From the NCBI GenBank assembly GCA_004009845.1, contig RMBW01000049.1, positions 1 through 64,000 of the forward strand: a stretch of 64,000 bases of DNA, given 5' to 3'. Origin of the DNA: Davidsoniella eucalypti (Eukaryota > Ascomycota > Sordariomycetes > Microascales > Ceratocystidaceae). Under the pieces are notes generated by a model. That model was not told the DNA's origin. It searched no databases and saw nothing but the letters and a program-made list of their open reading frames with translations. Positions 42,301-54,956 of the stretch are shown here, piece after piece. The translations under genes were made by a program, and so were the position numbers. Within the stretch, counting starts at the first letter, position 1; the number at the start of each line of letters is the position of its first letter.

Positions 42301-45300
42301 GCCAGCTTCTTCACGCCCTGAACCACACATCATGGCAACGCAGGCTGACTTGCCCTTTTTTTTGTTTATTTTTGTTCGGCCAGATACACCAAGATTTCCT
42401 AAATCCAGTTTCGACGCCTCATTCTGCACTCGTATTCTGGCTTGCTCCAGCCTCGGTGAAGCCAAACAATACTACCGATATAAAAGTCTTAGCTCGGGTT
42501 CGTGGCAGTCTCTAGCTCACGTTTCACTGACTGACAGCTAAAATGCCCTGTGGACGCAGTGATCGTCACTGGAGTTGAAGTGTAGTCTGTTGTTGTTTTT
42601 TGCCGCTCAGGCAACATGTCAGATTCAGATCCAGTCCTTGTTAGTCGGGCAGAGGCAAGTCAGGGCATAGATAAAACAAAATATGTTTATCAGTACTACT
42701 TACATACAGGCTTGAAAAGGACAGTTACACCCATTCTCAGAATCTCCCTCTGGTCCGTTCTAGAACTATCGACAAGTGACAGGCAAAACTACGGCTCACA
42801 ATATCACAGTCACAAAGAGGAAAAAAGAATGGAAAAAAGGAGAAGCACATACAACTCACCTCTACACAGCCAGTCGTATTGGCAGTTTTGTCCGCAGTAG
42901 TTCCGTTGGTTTCTGGACATCGTTTGGGTAGCAGACGGTAATCGTTCAACTAACTATGCCGCTTACATGGTTTGTGCCATGCAGATCCAAGGAAAAAGAA
43001 GCGTCTAGACATGTGCCAGGGTTTTACGAAAGGGAGACAAAAAAGAGACAATTTATCTTGTGAGAATATGGTCTTCTTTTTATCCGTTGTATTTCTGGTG
43101 AGAGAAAGACACTTTCTTTCCTTTTCTTTGGAATTTCATGTCGTCTATGCCCCATTCCACCGGGCCAGATAAGATATATAGAATCTCATAGTCGTGAAAG
43201 CCAAGCCTCCTTTTTGATCGTCAATGTTTACGCCAGATAAAAATGCCCTCTCGGAATATTGTCATGATGTCGTTTTTTTTTTCTCTTCTTTCTTTTTGGA
43301 TTTCCAGTACTGTGTAAGGCTGTAGTCTGGCTACATGTGTACTTGGGTCTCTTTCAGCCTGACCGTCACCACTGCGGTTTTCAATGTAAACAACAGAATG
43401 ACGGCCATATTTGCATGTCTATGATAATCATTGTATTGTGCCTTAGCCCAGATGCTTCTATCCTTTTCTGAGGATTTTCAATAATGCCAATCAAGGCTTC
43501 ATCTAGTTGTATGTCTGGCATGCTCTCAATATATTGTAAAACCATCTCGTATATAAGATGCAAAAAAATTAAAAATTAAAAATAAAGAGTACAAACTCGG
43601 ACTCAGCCGATCGCTTGCCGTTGCAATGCGTTCTGTCGGCTAAGAAATAAATAGAAATTACCCGCCTTGTATCATATCTGCACAGAGGACACAGTACAGC
43701 TAGAAAGCCTTAAATCTCTCTCTACTAGCATATTCCATTCCTCTTGCTACGGCATATAACACAATATAATACTCATATATCACACGTACAAACAGATCTT
43801 TCAGGCTCAGCTCGCTAATACTAGTGAGTCCTCCTTCGTTTTCCAACTTTACCATGCTCGTACGGGCCTCAATTTTCCACCTTCTTCCAGTCTTGATGTC
43901 AGATTTGAGTTCAGGCTTCTATCGTGATGTAGAAATTAGAAACCAAGTCGTGATATTTGCCCTTGGGTTGCAAGCGAATTTATAAGCCGATTAGTCACAG
44001 CAGGACGTGACTCTTTATGAGGTAACACCTTCAAGTGAGGCGTCAAGAGATGATGCCATCATGGATGAAATGAATGGCCTATGTTATATTTATAATGTAT
44101 GTGTCAAGGCTAGATATGGAGCGTGTATCTGTATTAACAGTGTCTTTGGGCACACACCCTCTTGGTCCTTTTTTTGCCTGAATCCAACGAACTAGTCTTA
44201 TAGAAAAAATTAGGACTGAACAAGGCATCATCTACCGTCAGAGGGTCTGTGAAAGAAGAAAAAGAAAAGAAAAAAAGCCTTGTGTCCTATCATCTTGGTT
44301 GTCTTTCATGCCAGCTTGGAAGCCTCGAGACTTTGTATATTGCAGCTGTATACAACTCTGTAGTCTTTAGTTTTGTTTAGCCTAGCTCCGAAGGTTCAGG
44401 CTTTCTTTTCTCCCTTTTCCCCCATCTGTCGATTCTGAGTACATGTGCTTCGGCAATCCGCGTTTATTATTTTGTCTTGGGACTTGTTTCCTACTTTTCT
44501 TTTTTTTCTTTTCTTTTTTTCACTACTGTTTTGTTTCCGCGTTTCCTCGGCAAGGGTTATCCAAAAGAAAAAAAAAGAAGAGAAAAAAGCCAAAGCCAGT
44601 TACAGACAAGTTGTCGTAGTATCTGGAGTTATCCCTCGCTCGTTTAGACGCTCGATGCCTCGTGGAGGCCCTGTCGGTAACCCATCCAGTTCCACCAGCC
44701 AGAACCCATGTAGCTTAATACCCGATACTTATATGTCAGAGTCTGTCTAGTTGTAGGTCTGATTGCGATGGGGGTTCAAGTGAGTCTCTCAGGCTAACTG
44801 ACCTCTTGCCGGATCTTGGACACCAAAGTGTGCTTAGTCAGGCTGCGCTGCTTAGTAGGGCTTTCTAATCAATCAGATCAGCAACTATGTACGGCTGCAT
44901 TTTGCTTCTTCGATACGTGACAGCAGGTCCGCTGTATATCCGAGACTAATACGCAGGGCGTTTGTCATCCTGCTAGAGTCCAGCTGGCGTGCGAGGAACA
45001 ACTAGTGTGTTTTGTTTCTCGGTCTGTCTGTCAGGCCATTATCATCACCATGTTCTGTCCCTCTTGGTGTCTGTCTAGAACCCACCACGATATGCAGTCT
45101 TTGACAAGCCTCGGTCTTGGTCGGCCATCGGCCTTATATCGACGACGCCTACGCGACGAGTCAGCTAGCAATGCACGCACGGCCGGCTGAGTTTCTGTTC
45201 TAGATTCGTTATGTAGTCATGTATCGTGAATCTGGAGTGGTAACGGCGACTGCAGTCGCTAGTTTGGCTTTTGGCTTGGCTTAGCCTGGCTTCTATTATT

Positions 45301-45623
45301 GGTTACTAAAAGGGAGTGGTTGAAATCTAGACTCGAAAATCAAGTAGTTGCAGATAATGGAATAATGGCGCTCTCCGGTTTCCGTTTCTCAATGTGGTAG
45401 TTTCGCTCCGTTCTGTTCGTCTGTTCGTTCTGGACTTGGTTCCAAACAGAGGCTGTGTTGGTAGTGTCTTGTAGGAGTGTGGCTTCTGATTAGTCAATAA
45501 ACGTTTGTAAGAACCAACTCCCTAAAAAGTTGTGTTTTTTTTTTGGTAGTTGTCGGTTCCCCCGATATAGTCTCTTTCGGGTTACTACCAAAAAGTCAAC
45601 GTCGCAATAGGCTATAATGGACA

Positions 45624-45626
<3 letters not shown>

Positions 45627-45654
<28 letters not shown>
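45627..45654 (+). repeat. Run of 28 A
   Basis: Longest homopolymer in the window. No truncated retroposon body is visible on its 5' side. Confidence 0.85.
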
Positions 45655-45658
<4 letters not shown>

Positions 45659-48600
45659 TTCTTCTACTGTTTGTTAGTTAGTATTGCCAATTTATGTATC
45701 TGCAAGTGGAAAATTGATCCGGGCTTAGACATTGTCTCGGTTTGAATTAGCAGAGACATGAACTCTTTTTTGCTTCTTTTTTTCTCGAGCCTGTAAATAT
45801 AGAAGCACGCAACGTTAAAAATAAAAAAAACCTCCTATGTGTACATCGTGACCTGTCGAGCTGCCTCTGATATCATCTATTCAAGGAGGACGTAGCATCT
45901 CGTCAAAAACAAAGTGGACTGGCTATAACCACCCTTTTCATGGTAGTGCAGAGTTTTCACCGGCTGACAACGCAGTTTGCTCTACACCATATTTACCCTC
46001 GTTCTTGTTTCCTTCGTTTAGTGTTGCTTCTCTTCGTGCTGCTTACTACAATCTCGAAAAGCACAGGCTTACATTCCAGTCCAGGATCTACTGGTTCGCC
46101 AATCGCTCAGGGGTGGTGCCAAGGTCACATCGTGTTTTCTTTTCTGTGCCTATCATTTATTTCTATTTGGCAAGTCTGGATCACAGCAAGCTGGCCAGTG
46201 CCTTTAGCTTTATATAGGAAGAAGAAAAAAGCACGGGCACAGGTCGTCTGTCAAGGATAGCAGACAGATATACAAAATACAGATATGGATACAGATATAG
46301 AATACAGATATACGGATACGTTGCTGCGCCTACAGTACTGATCTATTAGTAGCAATAGTGATACTACTACTACCTACGTACATATATATGCATATGTACA
46401 TACATAGGTGCAGTCGTGCCTAAAACGTAGCATCCTGTCTCTAATATGTAGTATGTCCAAGTCCAAGCTGTCACCCTCCGACCTCCTCTCCGAGACAACC
46501 CAATGCGGCGGTACTTGTGGGAGGATAAAACTGGCCCGACCGTTCTTAAGCGACCACTTCAAGCATTGATATCGAATCGACACTCGAAGCCAGCTTAAGC
46601 TCGGACGACTTGCTTTGGCTGGGCCACGGAGGGTCAAGCCACTGGACCATCGACTCTAAGCCACAGAAGACAGATAACCAGAGTCTTTTTTTGCTTGATA
46701 TGCATGCATGCCGTCGAGCTAGCCCTCCCAAGAAAAAGAAAGAAAGAAACAAGAAGTCAGCTCTGTTCCACCTTACAGCAACCGAAAAAGAAAAACAAAA
46801 AAGGTAAAAAAGAGGGAGATGCTATATTATATTGCTAGCTGTATGTAGATCGGCTACAGCGATCGTAACGTGCCCTTCTTCAGCCTTCTTCGACTGCCTT
46901 GAGCACATGTATAGCTGCAGTTCTATCAGTCTAGGCGCTGTAGTCCAGACGTGATTCGTTTTCCGCCGCTAGCCTCTTGTTTCTTATTTTTAATATGCAT
47001 ACCCGTACAGCACTTGTTCGCTTAGTTTTAGTTGTCTCTGTATATAACCCCGGTCTTCTTGTTCTCAAGTATACCCCCCTAACGTCTATCTTGTCTAGGC
47101 TAACCAAGAAAAAAAGCATGTTTTAAACTGTAACCATAGTAGACACGTCCTATAACGATATCTCACGCCGCTTCTCGTAATTCTACAGAACAGAACACAG
47201 ATGCTTCCTTAGTGACTCGCTTTGAACATCCGGACCACTGAAACGCTACAGTATTGGCCATCTATGAGTACATGGTTGGATTATGCCATCATAAGCTTCA
47301 ATTCAACCCGCATCATAACTCCGTTTCCAGAAAACCACCCTCCATTCGTACGATACGATACGATACTCAACAGCATAGTCCTGGTCTAACTACATGTATT
47401 ACTATGGCCCTGGTGCCTCCTCCTCTTCCTCTTCCTCCTACGACTCCTGCACCCCAGATATACAATATATATGTATATATATATGTGTGTGTGTGTGCTA
47501 ATGCGTAAGAGACTGAGCATCGCTGAGACCAAGTCTTTCATAATGGCTCGATCAGATGATCAAAGTGCCACAGCCCAATAGATATCGAGTCCCCCTGTCC
47601 TCTTAGGGACTGCATGGACTTCTGGTTCTGAGAACAGATAGTAAATATATCGACCAGCTAAAGCCAATGTTCTATCACAGTACTCCATACTCCACAGGCA
47701 TAGCAGACATGTGATGTCTGCCACGCCATTTACAGATACACAGCTAAGAATATTGTAAACAAACTGGTTGGTCCCCATTTTTTGAGCTACTGGTGGGATG
47801 CCGTTACGCTAGCTGATCTACATTTTTTTGTTTTACCTATTCTTTTTTTTTTCTCGTCTCCAACAAATGATACATGTATGATGGCCCTTCATCCAATCAA
47901 GTCAGTAAATCGAGGTTCCTTCATGACAGGAAACGTGCAGGGGGGGCCTATAGCCGTCGGATCATGGATATCATGGATATCATGGATGGGCAGAACCATG
48001 CTATCATTGTGCTTTTTCCGCTCAAAGTACTGCCAACGCTAAAAGCCGTGACTAAGCTGTGCTTTGTAGTTTTGTAGTCACACTCATCATCATCTTACCC
48101 GCCCAACCATGGAAGGTGTCTTGTGATTCTATCTGACTTTTGTTTTTTTTCCCTTGGTTTTGTTTTTCTACTTTCTACCGGGCTTGCTCTTTCAAGTTTC
48201 TCGGTATATTTTCAAGAGCCGCATATGCAGTTAAATTCAACTACCGTTTTTTCTTCCCTCGGGAGCATTACTCGTATTGCCAACTCCAGGTTTCCTTACT
48301 ATCGTTGACAATGACAGCTGGTTCACGCAGTTTTCTCCTCTCCTTCTCTTCTCTCTCTTTTCTTCGCCTCTCCTTCTTCCACGTTTGTTTACTTTCTGTT
48401 TACTTTACTTGGTCACTAACCTGTCTTCCTTAGTCCGGCCCTGGCCTTTAACCGGTGACTGTGACTGCCTCCTATCACTTCTGAGTTATAACCTATCTCG
48501 TACATGTTGTACGGATATCAACCCACAAGGTTGAAATTCGTAATTTTGGCTCCTCTCCTGTACTTTCAGCTTGTATGGGAAGGCTGTCAACTTTGAACGT

Positions 48601-51540
48601 AGTACGTGGGCATCTCCTGTCAACCAGTGCATCATTGTAAATGATTCGCCACTATAGTTAGTAATGGACCATGGCCGTCTAACAACTAGCACTAACACTG
48701 AACAAGTTCTTGATTCTTAAAACTGTAAGCAAGTGACATCGCCGAGTCCCGCTTTCACTTGCTTTGCTTTGCCTTGTTTGTATACATATGTAACCCTAAC
48801 AGCCAACAACACAAACTCTGCCTTTCAACGCCATCTCGTTCATCCTGTGATAACCGGCAAATGCCATCTGTTCCGGTAATCTTTTAACCACTTGTTAGAA
48901 TCTGGAAATCAACATGGAGCATTTTGTTTCAGTAACATTCTTATCTACTGCCTACAAATCATTCTGCCTCCACAACCCACGTCACGATATCAAGTCTAGC
49001 GCACACCCTCCTCTTTCTCCATGGCGAGATATACAAGCCGAGCTATATATACACACCAACAAATCAGATCGTCTTGCTTTGACTTGTGTCAGCTACAGCT
49101 ATAGAAACAACCTGCCTTTTTCTTGAATCTTCGTCGTAATCCCCATCTTGAAATGTATTTCTTACAATGACTGCCTTTAGCCTAATCTTTACACACCGGC
49201 TCTAAGTAATGAACACATGTCTTGCATATTTCTTCTTTCTTCAACGTGTATCCCTCTCGAGCTCTTAGTCTCATGAACACATTGTCCATTCCATCTGTGT
49301 ATGACCCTCAAGGCTCCGTCTGACAATACATATTTTGAGTTATAGTTTGTCCTAGTTTGTGTTCCCACAAGAATGCCTTCTTCTAGCAGGTCACAATGCA
49401 AGTACAAAATACAAAAGTCGATGGAGTCGTTCCTCTACCAAGATGCTGTAGGCAATGTACCGTATAGCCACTGTAACCCTTACCCTAATGACAGTAAAAA
49501 ATACTTTGAACCTGAAATCATACCATTCATCGCAATTGCGAAATACAGTTTCAGTTCGGCTCAAATAACTCAAAAAAGTAAAGCCGATGGTATCCCCTGA
49601 CCGAAATATAAAACAATTTGAATTAATCAAGCCTATATTCACTTATGACGTATATATCATCTACAGATATTTCTTTGCAATATCAACACTTCTCCTTTCT
49701 CAAAGTATTCCACCATCTCTTCGATTCAATTCTTCGCTTGTGTCATTCTTCCTGTTTTCCCGCTAAGCCTTCTTTCTATGATGTATGTGCCTCCAACTTT
49801 GGTCACACTTTACTCACCTTTCGTATGCCATGTACTCTACGTAGTATATTTACGTATATATGCACAGCACACATAGTGCACTCCACTCTTTATCACATCC
49901 GTACATCTAGATTGCTACATTGGACTTTGCACTGTTTCTGTTCTTGTACCTTTCTTCCAAATCACGTACCGCTATTGTATGGCGTTGTTCAGCCCACTGT
50001 ACTTGAGCTCGTACATTATATTGTATACAACCAATATACAACTATGTATGTATGTATGTATACATATGTACAAGATAGACATCAAAGGCTGTGCTCAATT
50101 CCGCTTCACAACTTAATCGAGTCTTTTCCCTATCTCCTGGAACTCGATGGGGCGATTTTTATCATGCAGCGGAATACTCTACCCGCACCAAGCTTTCACC
50201 TGTGCTGTGGCAAATTTTCTTCGTCCCGCTATACACCCTAACTAGCCTACAAAGAGAGATTCCGTCCTGGTCATCTCAATTATCAGCTGTACCTCTCTAG
50301 CTACATATGTAGTTTGATTGACTTGTCGTCGTTCAGCTACAGAGAGAGACCTACATATGTAGATTCCGGATTCTCGGACTCCATGTCAGGTATAGCCAGA
50401 GTTTTGGTATCATATTTCAAGTCCACATGCATGCAGGCTTGGATAAATGTATGCACTTTGTAACCCTTCATAACCCTATTCACTACTCATCCAGGACGTT
50501 TCATCTTGGCTATGAAGACGTAGCCAATATTGCAACTGGAACTACATCCTAATAACGTATTATTGGTAAGAAAATACTTAATATTGGAAATGGCAGAAAT
50601 GCCATCGACCTTCCAATGAGACTATAAACTTGGCTTCTTCTGTCTGAGCAAAACCGAAGCTGTAAGAAATTCCAATAACGTGATGGCACTTCATATTGTT
50701 ACCACGCACTCATGACATGTGTCAATATTGATATGTGTGTGTGTGTATCTCTACATAGATATATCAAACAATATGTTATATTAGCAGAATAGGTGAACAA
50801 TGAAAATAAGGCCTATTTAGGTCTTTTTTTGGTGGGGAGTTACGGCGGCAGCCCAGAGGAGAACATCGTGAACTTCGGGTGGCAATGGAGGCAAAACTAG
50901 AAAAGGAGGCAAGCGTTCACCCAAGGCTTCTAGTAGCACCAACTCGCCTTGTTTCGGCTTCTATCTGGGAGCCTAGCTCGGAGCTCGGCTAGCTCATGAT
51001 TGTTATCCTCTTTGTGATAAGTTCGCCAGCAGGCCCTCTTGTTTCTCCCAGATGTACAGTTGATTTACTGACCTATTCAGGCTAGATAAAAAGACAAATT
51101 CGCCCACCAGTCACTACAGTTGTGAATAACATAGCCTGGCAAGCGAGAGGGCTTCTTGGAATCATTGCTGGCATCAATATTGAATCAGACATTTCACCAC
51201 AAAGGTATACATGATTGAACTTCCAGTATAGCTGGTGTGAGTGTAGTCTGTACATCCCAGGCAACCAACTACATACAGGACGACGCATAGGCAGATGCAT
51301 TATGTGCAATATTATATGACCAAGAACTAATAACTATATGTCAGTCAGTATTGTGGCTATGTACTAGGATGGTTTACTTGAGGCTGGATTTCAGATTATG
51401 CCTAGCCAGTCATTGGTGATACTCTGTGTACGTTGCTTGAATGAAGGCAGCCAATGCTATGTTGTGAACATGTTTCGGTGAGTGCACGTATATATCGCAT
51501 GTTCATTCGATGGAATCAGATTGAGGGTTATCTTTTCTTT

Positions 51541-51590
51541 TCTTTTTTTAATTCATTAATCTTATGGAGCTATAGAGCGCTATGAAGAGA
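51541..51590 (-). repeat. Dispersed A-tailed motif, copy 5
   Basis: Plus strand: T-rich run, aattcattaatcttatggag, ctatagagcgctatgaagag. Same core and orientation of tail as the other copies, here far from the AT-rich block near 8-10 kb. Confidence 0.75.
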
Positions 51591-52232
51591 TTGAGAGATA
51601 TCGATATAGTGATATGGTGGTATATATAGCTTCAGCTGTGATTGCCAGAGGTATAACTTAACTACAAGGTCTTCGGATATAACGATGGAAGGGACAATAA
51701 ACGTTGTAGTTGTAATCGTAAGTTTGGTTAGTCTTTTAGTTTCAATCCGGATGATGTGTATCTATTTGTAGTATCAGAGTGTGGAAGTATTGATAATTTC
51801 TATAGACATGACATGACTCATAGCAAATACATTGGTATGGTATTTGGATCAACTATTGTTTAGTAATTCTACCTAAGCATGCATCGACTGAATATACAGG
51901 CTGCAAAGGCAGTTGACAATAGACACGTAATATAAATGCACAGCCCATACATGATTGTGATCATTGAATTGTGTAGTAGTTTGATGATATTGAAGTAGTT
52001 AAAGACGCCATAAACAGTGTATTACTTCTGGAATAGGACAAAACCCTGTCCTTGAAAACCATATTCCCCTCCATATGATACAATTGAACACCCGAAAACA
52101 GACCAAACCCAAGGATCCCCAAATCAATGAAGAAAACATGCCGCCTGAAGAGATAGCGGCCCGTGACTCATAAGCAGATGTTGCGAATAAAATAAATAGA
52201 AAATAAAAAAGAACGTAACGAAGACAGAACGC

Positions 52233-52642
52233 TTAACCACCGAAACCGTACAGGGTGCGGCCTTGTCTCTTGAGAGCATAGACGACATCCAGCGAGGTGA
52301 CGGTCTTGCGCTTGGCGTGCTCGGTGTATGTGACGGCATCGCGGATGACACCCTCGAGGAAGGACTTGAGGACGCTGCGGGTCTCCTCGTAGATCATGGC
52401 TGAAATACGCTTGACACCACCACGACGAGCGAGACGGCGGATAGCGGGCTTAGTGATGCCCTGAATGTTGTCACGGAGAATCTTGCGGTGACGCTTGGCG
52501 CCGCCCTTGCCGAGACCCTTTCCGCCCTTGCCACCTGTTGAGATAGACCGTTAGCGACGATGTTCGTGATGAGTTTGGAGTGAAGCCATCGAGGGAGAGG
52601 CGATGGCTATCGTGATGCGAGAGAGTACTTACGGCCAGACAT
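52233..52642 (-). CDS. Histone H4
   Basis: Core nucleosome protein, 103 residues, the standard length. Exon 1 is only 10 nt (52642-52633, ATGTCTGGCC). A 98-bp intron follows (52632 to 52535, GTAAGT...CAG), and exon 2 runs 52534-52233. The N-terminal tail GKGGKGLGKGGAKRHRKILR with acetylatable lysines, the histone fold, and the end RQGRTLYGFGG are all present. Splicing gives 312 nt including the stop, an exact fit. It is transcribed away from the histone H3 gene at 54485, with 1.84 kb between the start codons, the usual divergent H3-H4 pairing that allows shared S-phase control. Very sure. Confidence 0.98.
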
Positions 52643-54484
52643 GATGTGAGAAGTGGAGTTGTGAAGTGGAGAAAGTAAGTGAGATTATTGAGCTTTTGCG
52701 GCTGTAAACACACAAAAGATGAGACTTTGTAGAGAAGTGAGAGAGTTGATATGGTTGATGAATAGATGGTTAGTGGGGGTTAAACAAGATGACAGAATAA
52801 ACGGGCGGCCTGAGATCTTTAAGCTAGTTTCTGTGCCGTCCCGATCACTCAATTTCGCAGTTTCAATAACAATACTAGGGCTGCCAAGCAAGGAAGGAAC
52901 GCCTAGAAGCTTAGACCGCGACGCGCTGATTAAAGAAAAGAAAAAGAAAAAAAAGAAACAAAGCATACCAAAAAAAAAACATGACCCACCTTTTCTTTCC
53001 CTGGTTTCGCGTGCCTACCTTTTTTCCTCTAGTGACCAGAAAAAGAGCTCGCATCACTTCCAAAAGGAGAAAGAGCATGGGCCATTTATGTGCTGGTCCA
53101 ATCACAAAAATGCATTTAGACCCACTCATCCGCACACGTTTGCAGGACCAGGCATGCCATTTCACAATTATTGACATGTTTGTTTTTTATTTTTCACATT
53201 TTATAACTCTGTCCAGGTACAGATGTACACGTTAATTCTTTATTATTAGCCCAAAATGCCAGAGTGGGGCCCGTAAATGTGAATTAAACTTAGCCACCCA
53301 TGGTGATTAATCGATTTACGCGTCTTTTTCACACTTTGTGACGCGACTGACAAGGCTGGTTTTCATTTCAAAGTAAATGTTTGTGTTTGTTGGGCAAAGA
53401 AAAGCTTGACTACTTTCTATTACTATTTTTAATGTCATCGAAAATGAATTCCACTTTAGACTTTACCAAACACTTCAAGTTGACACAATGGTAGGGTTAG
53501 CCATAGCAACCCTCTTATAATATATGTAATTGTGTCGTTGATGGTGAATAAAACTCTGATAAATCATAATTTTTTACTCAATACACTATAATGTTACAGA
53601 TATCTTGAATGTTCGATGCACAGTTATGTAATCTTAAGTATCTAGTCATTATACATGCAATATGAATATCAGAAAGTGTCGTTGAGCTCATTCTACACTT
53701 GGTCAAAATAAGATAAGGCATATACAAATGTGATTTTGACTCTGTGCTTGTTTATTTTGTCTAGTATCTTCACAGTCGATACAAGAATGTGAAATGCATG
53801 GACCATAAACATAAACAGTTACATATTAAACATCATTAACTATACTATTAACAAGTTCATGTTCACATAATCTACAATAGCGGAGACACTTTGACCTGAT
53901 TCGTACAGCTCAAACTGGGCAATTCGGGAACAGAAACTGCATAAGAAAGTCTATACATGTACAGCTGCAGTTGACCAATAGTAAACCAAGGTGAAGCAAG
54001 GGGTGGTTGAAAAAAGAGACACAGAGAATGATTCGATATAACCTAGACCGAAATAATAGCCGACTTGGAAAAAAAAAAGAAATGGCACTGAAATGGCTAT
54101 AGTGCACGTACCACATTAAGTCCTTACTATCAACGAATAAGGATCCCAGAACATGGAAATAGACCCACTTATTAGGTACCGTTTTCTAACCTCGCGCATT
54201 TTCAATTTTTAATGTATTTTTTTTTGTGACCGATTATGCCTGTACCAATTAGTCGCGCTTTACCTGGCTAACTCAACTGCCCCTTCCCTTTTACCCTTTT
54301 TGAAACGCAATCACAGATCAGCCATTCGCCCCACTGTCCAAATACAAATACCCGTTCTTCCCTCCTGCCTAGACTTTCTTAACTTCTCCCCTACATCATC
54401 ACTCCACACCACAACAACGACTATTTTCTCTTCGTCTCTACAACAACAACTCTTCATTCCATCAACCCAAAACCATCAAACACA
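52643..54484. promoter_or_regulatory. Divergent H4-H3 intergenic region
   Basis: 1.84 kb between the two start codons. It presumably holds both promoters. A CCAAT sequence (tggtccaatcac) is near 53095. The H3 side has a CT- and CA-rich leader (54290-54480). Short ORFs on both strands look spurious. No S-phase element was identified. Confidence 0.5.
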
Positions 54485-54956
54485 ATGGCCCGCACCAAGC
54501 AGACGTATGTTTCATCATCACCTATCCCGATCATCGACTTCATTTACTGACTTCTTCTCCTGCAGCGCCCGTAAGTCCACTGGTGGCAAGGCTCCCCGTA
54601 AGCAGCTGGCTTCCAAGGCCGCTCGCAAGTCCGCCCCCTCTACCGGTGGTGTCAAGAAGCCTCACCGTTACAAGCCCGGTACCGTCGCTCTGCGTGAGAT
54701 TCGTCGCTACCAGAAGTCGACTGAGCTTCTGATCCGCAAGCTTCCCTTCCAGCGCCTGGTTCGTGAAATTGCACAGGACTTCAAGTCGGATCTTCGCTTC
54801 CAGTCTTCCGCCATTGGTGCTCTCCAAGAGTCCGTCGAGTCTTACCTCGTCTCTCTCTTCGAGGATACCAACCTGTGCGCTATCCACGCCAAGCGTGTCA
54901 CTATCCAGTCCAAGGATATCCAGCTGGCCCGTCGCCTGCGTGGCGAGCGCAACTAG
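54485..54956 (+). CDS. Histone H3
   Basis: Core nucleosome protein, 136 residues, the standard length. Exon 1 (54485-54504) encodes MARTKQ and part of the next codon. A 61-bp intron (54505-54565, GTATGT...CAG) precedes exon 2 (54566-54956), which begins within TARKSTGGKAPRKQL. The tail carries K4, K9, S10, K14 and K27 in the usual contexts. The fold region reads FQSSAIGALQESVESYLVSL and the protein ends RRLRGERN. Reading through the intron gives the long open frame from 54300, but the spliced form is an exact H3. It pairs divergently with H4. Confidence 0.98.

Larger units (their letters stand above)
38880..52232. other. 13.3-kb gene desert
   Basis: No ORF with recognisable domains, no tRNA or other RNA gene found. 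It is rich in simple sequence: tandem cgatgtct units (39084-39107), four units of ~16 bp around tatagcactgaatct (39289-39347), catacat units (40024-40052), A25 (39461-39485), A28 (45627-45654), T-rich runs with attc (41684-41727), and ta/tg runs (47461-47497). Copy 5 of the A-tailed motif is at 51541. The upstream half is the 5' flank of the C2H2 gene. Unannotated small or spliced genes cannot be excluded. Confidence 0.5.

Noticed and set aside
49645..50241. 198-codon plus-strand frame
   Set aside because: Codon use and Ser/His/Tyr/Phe-rich composition look random; no domain or homologue recognised.
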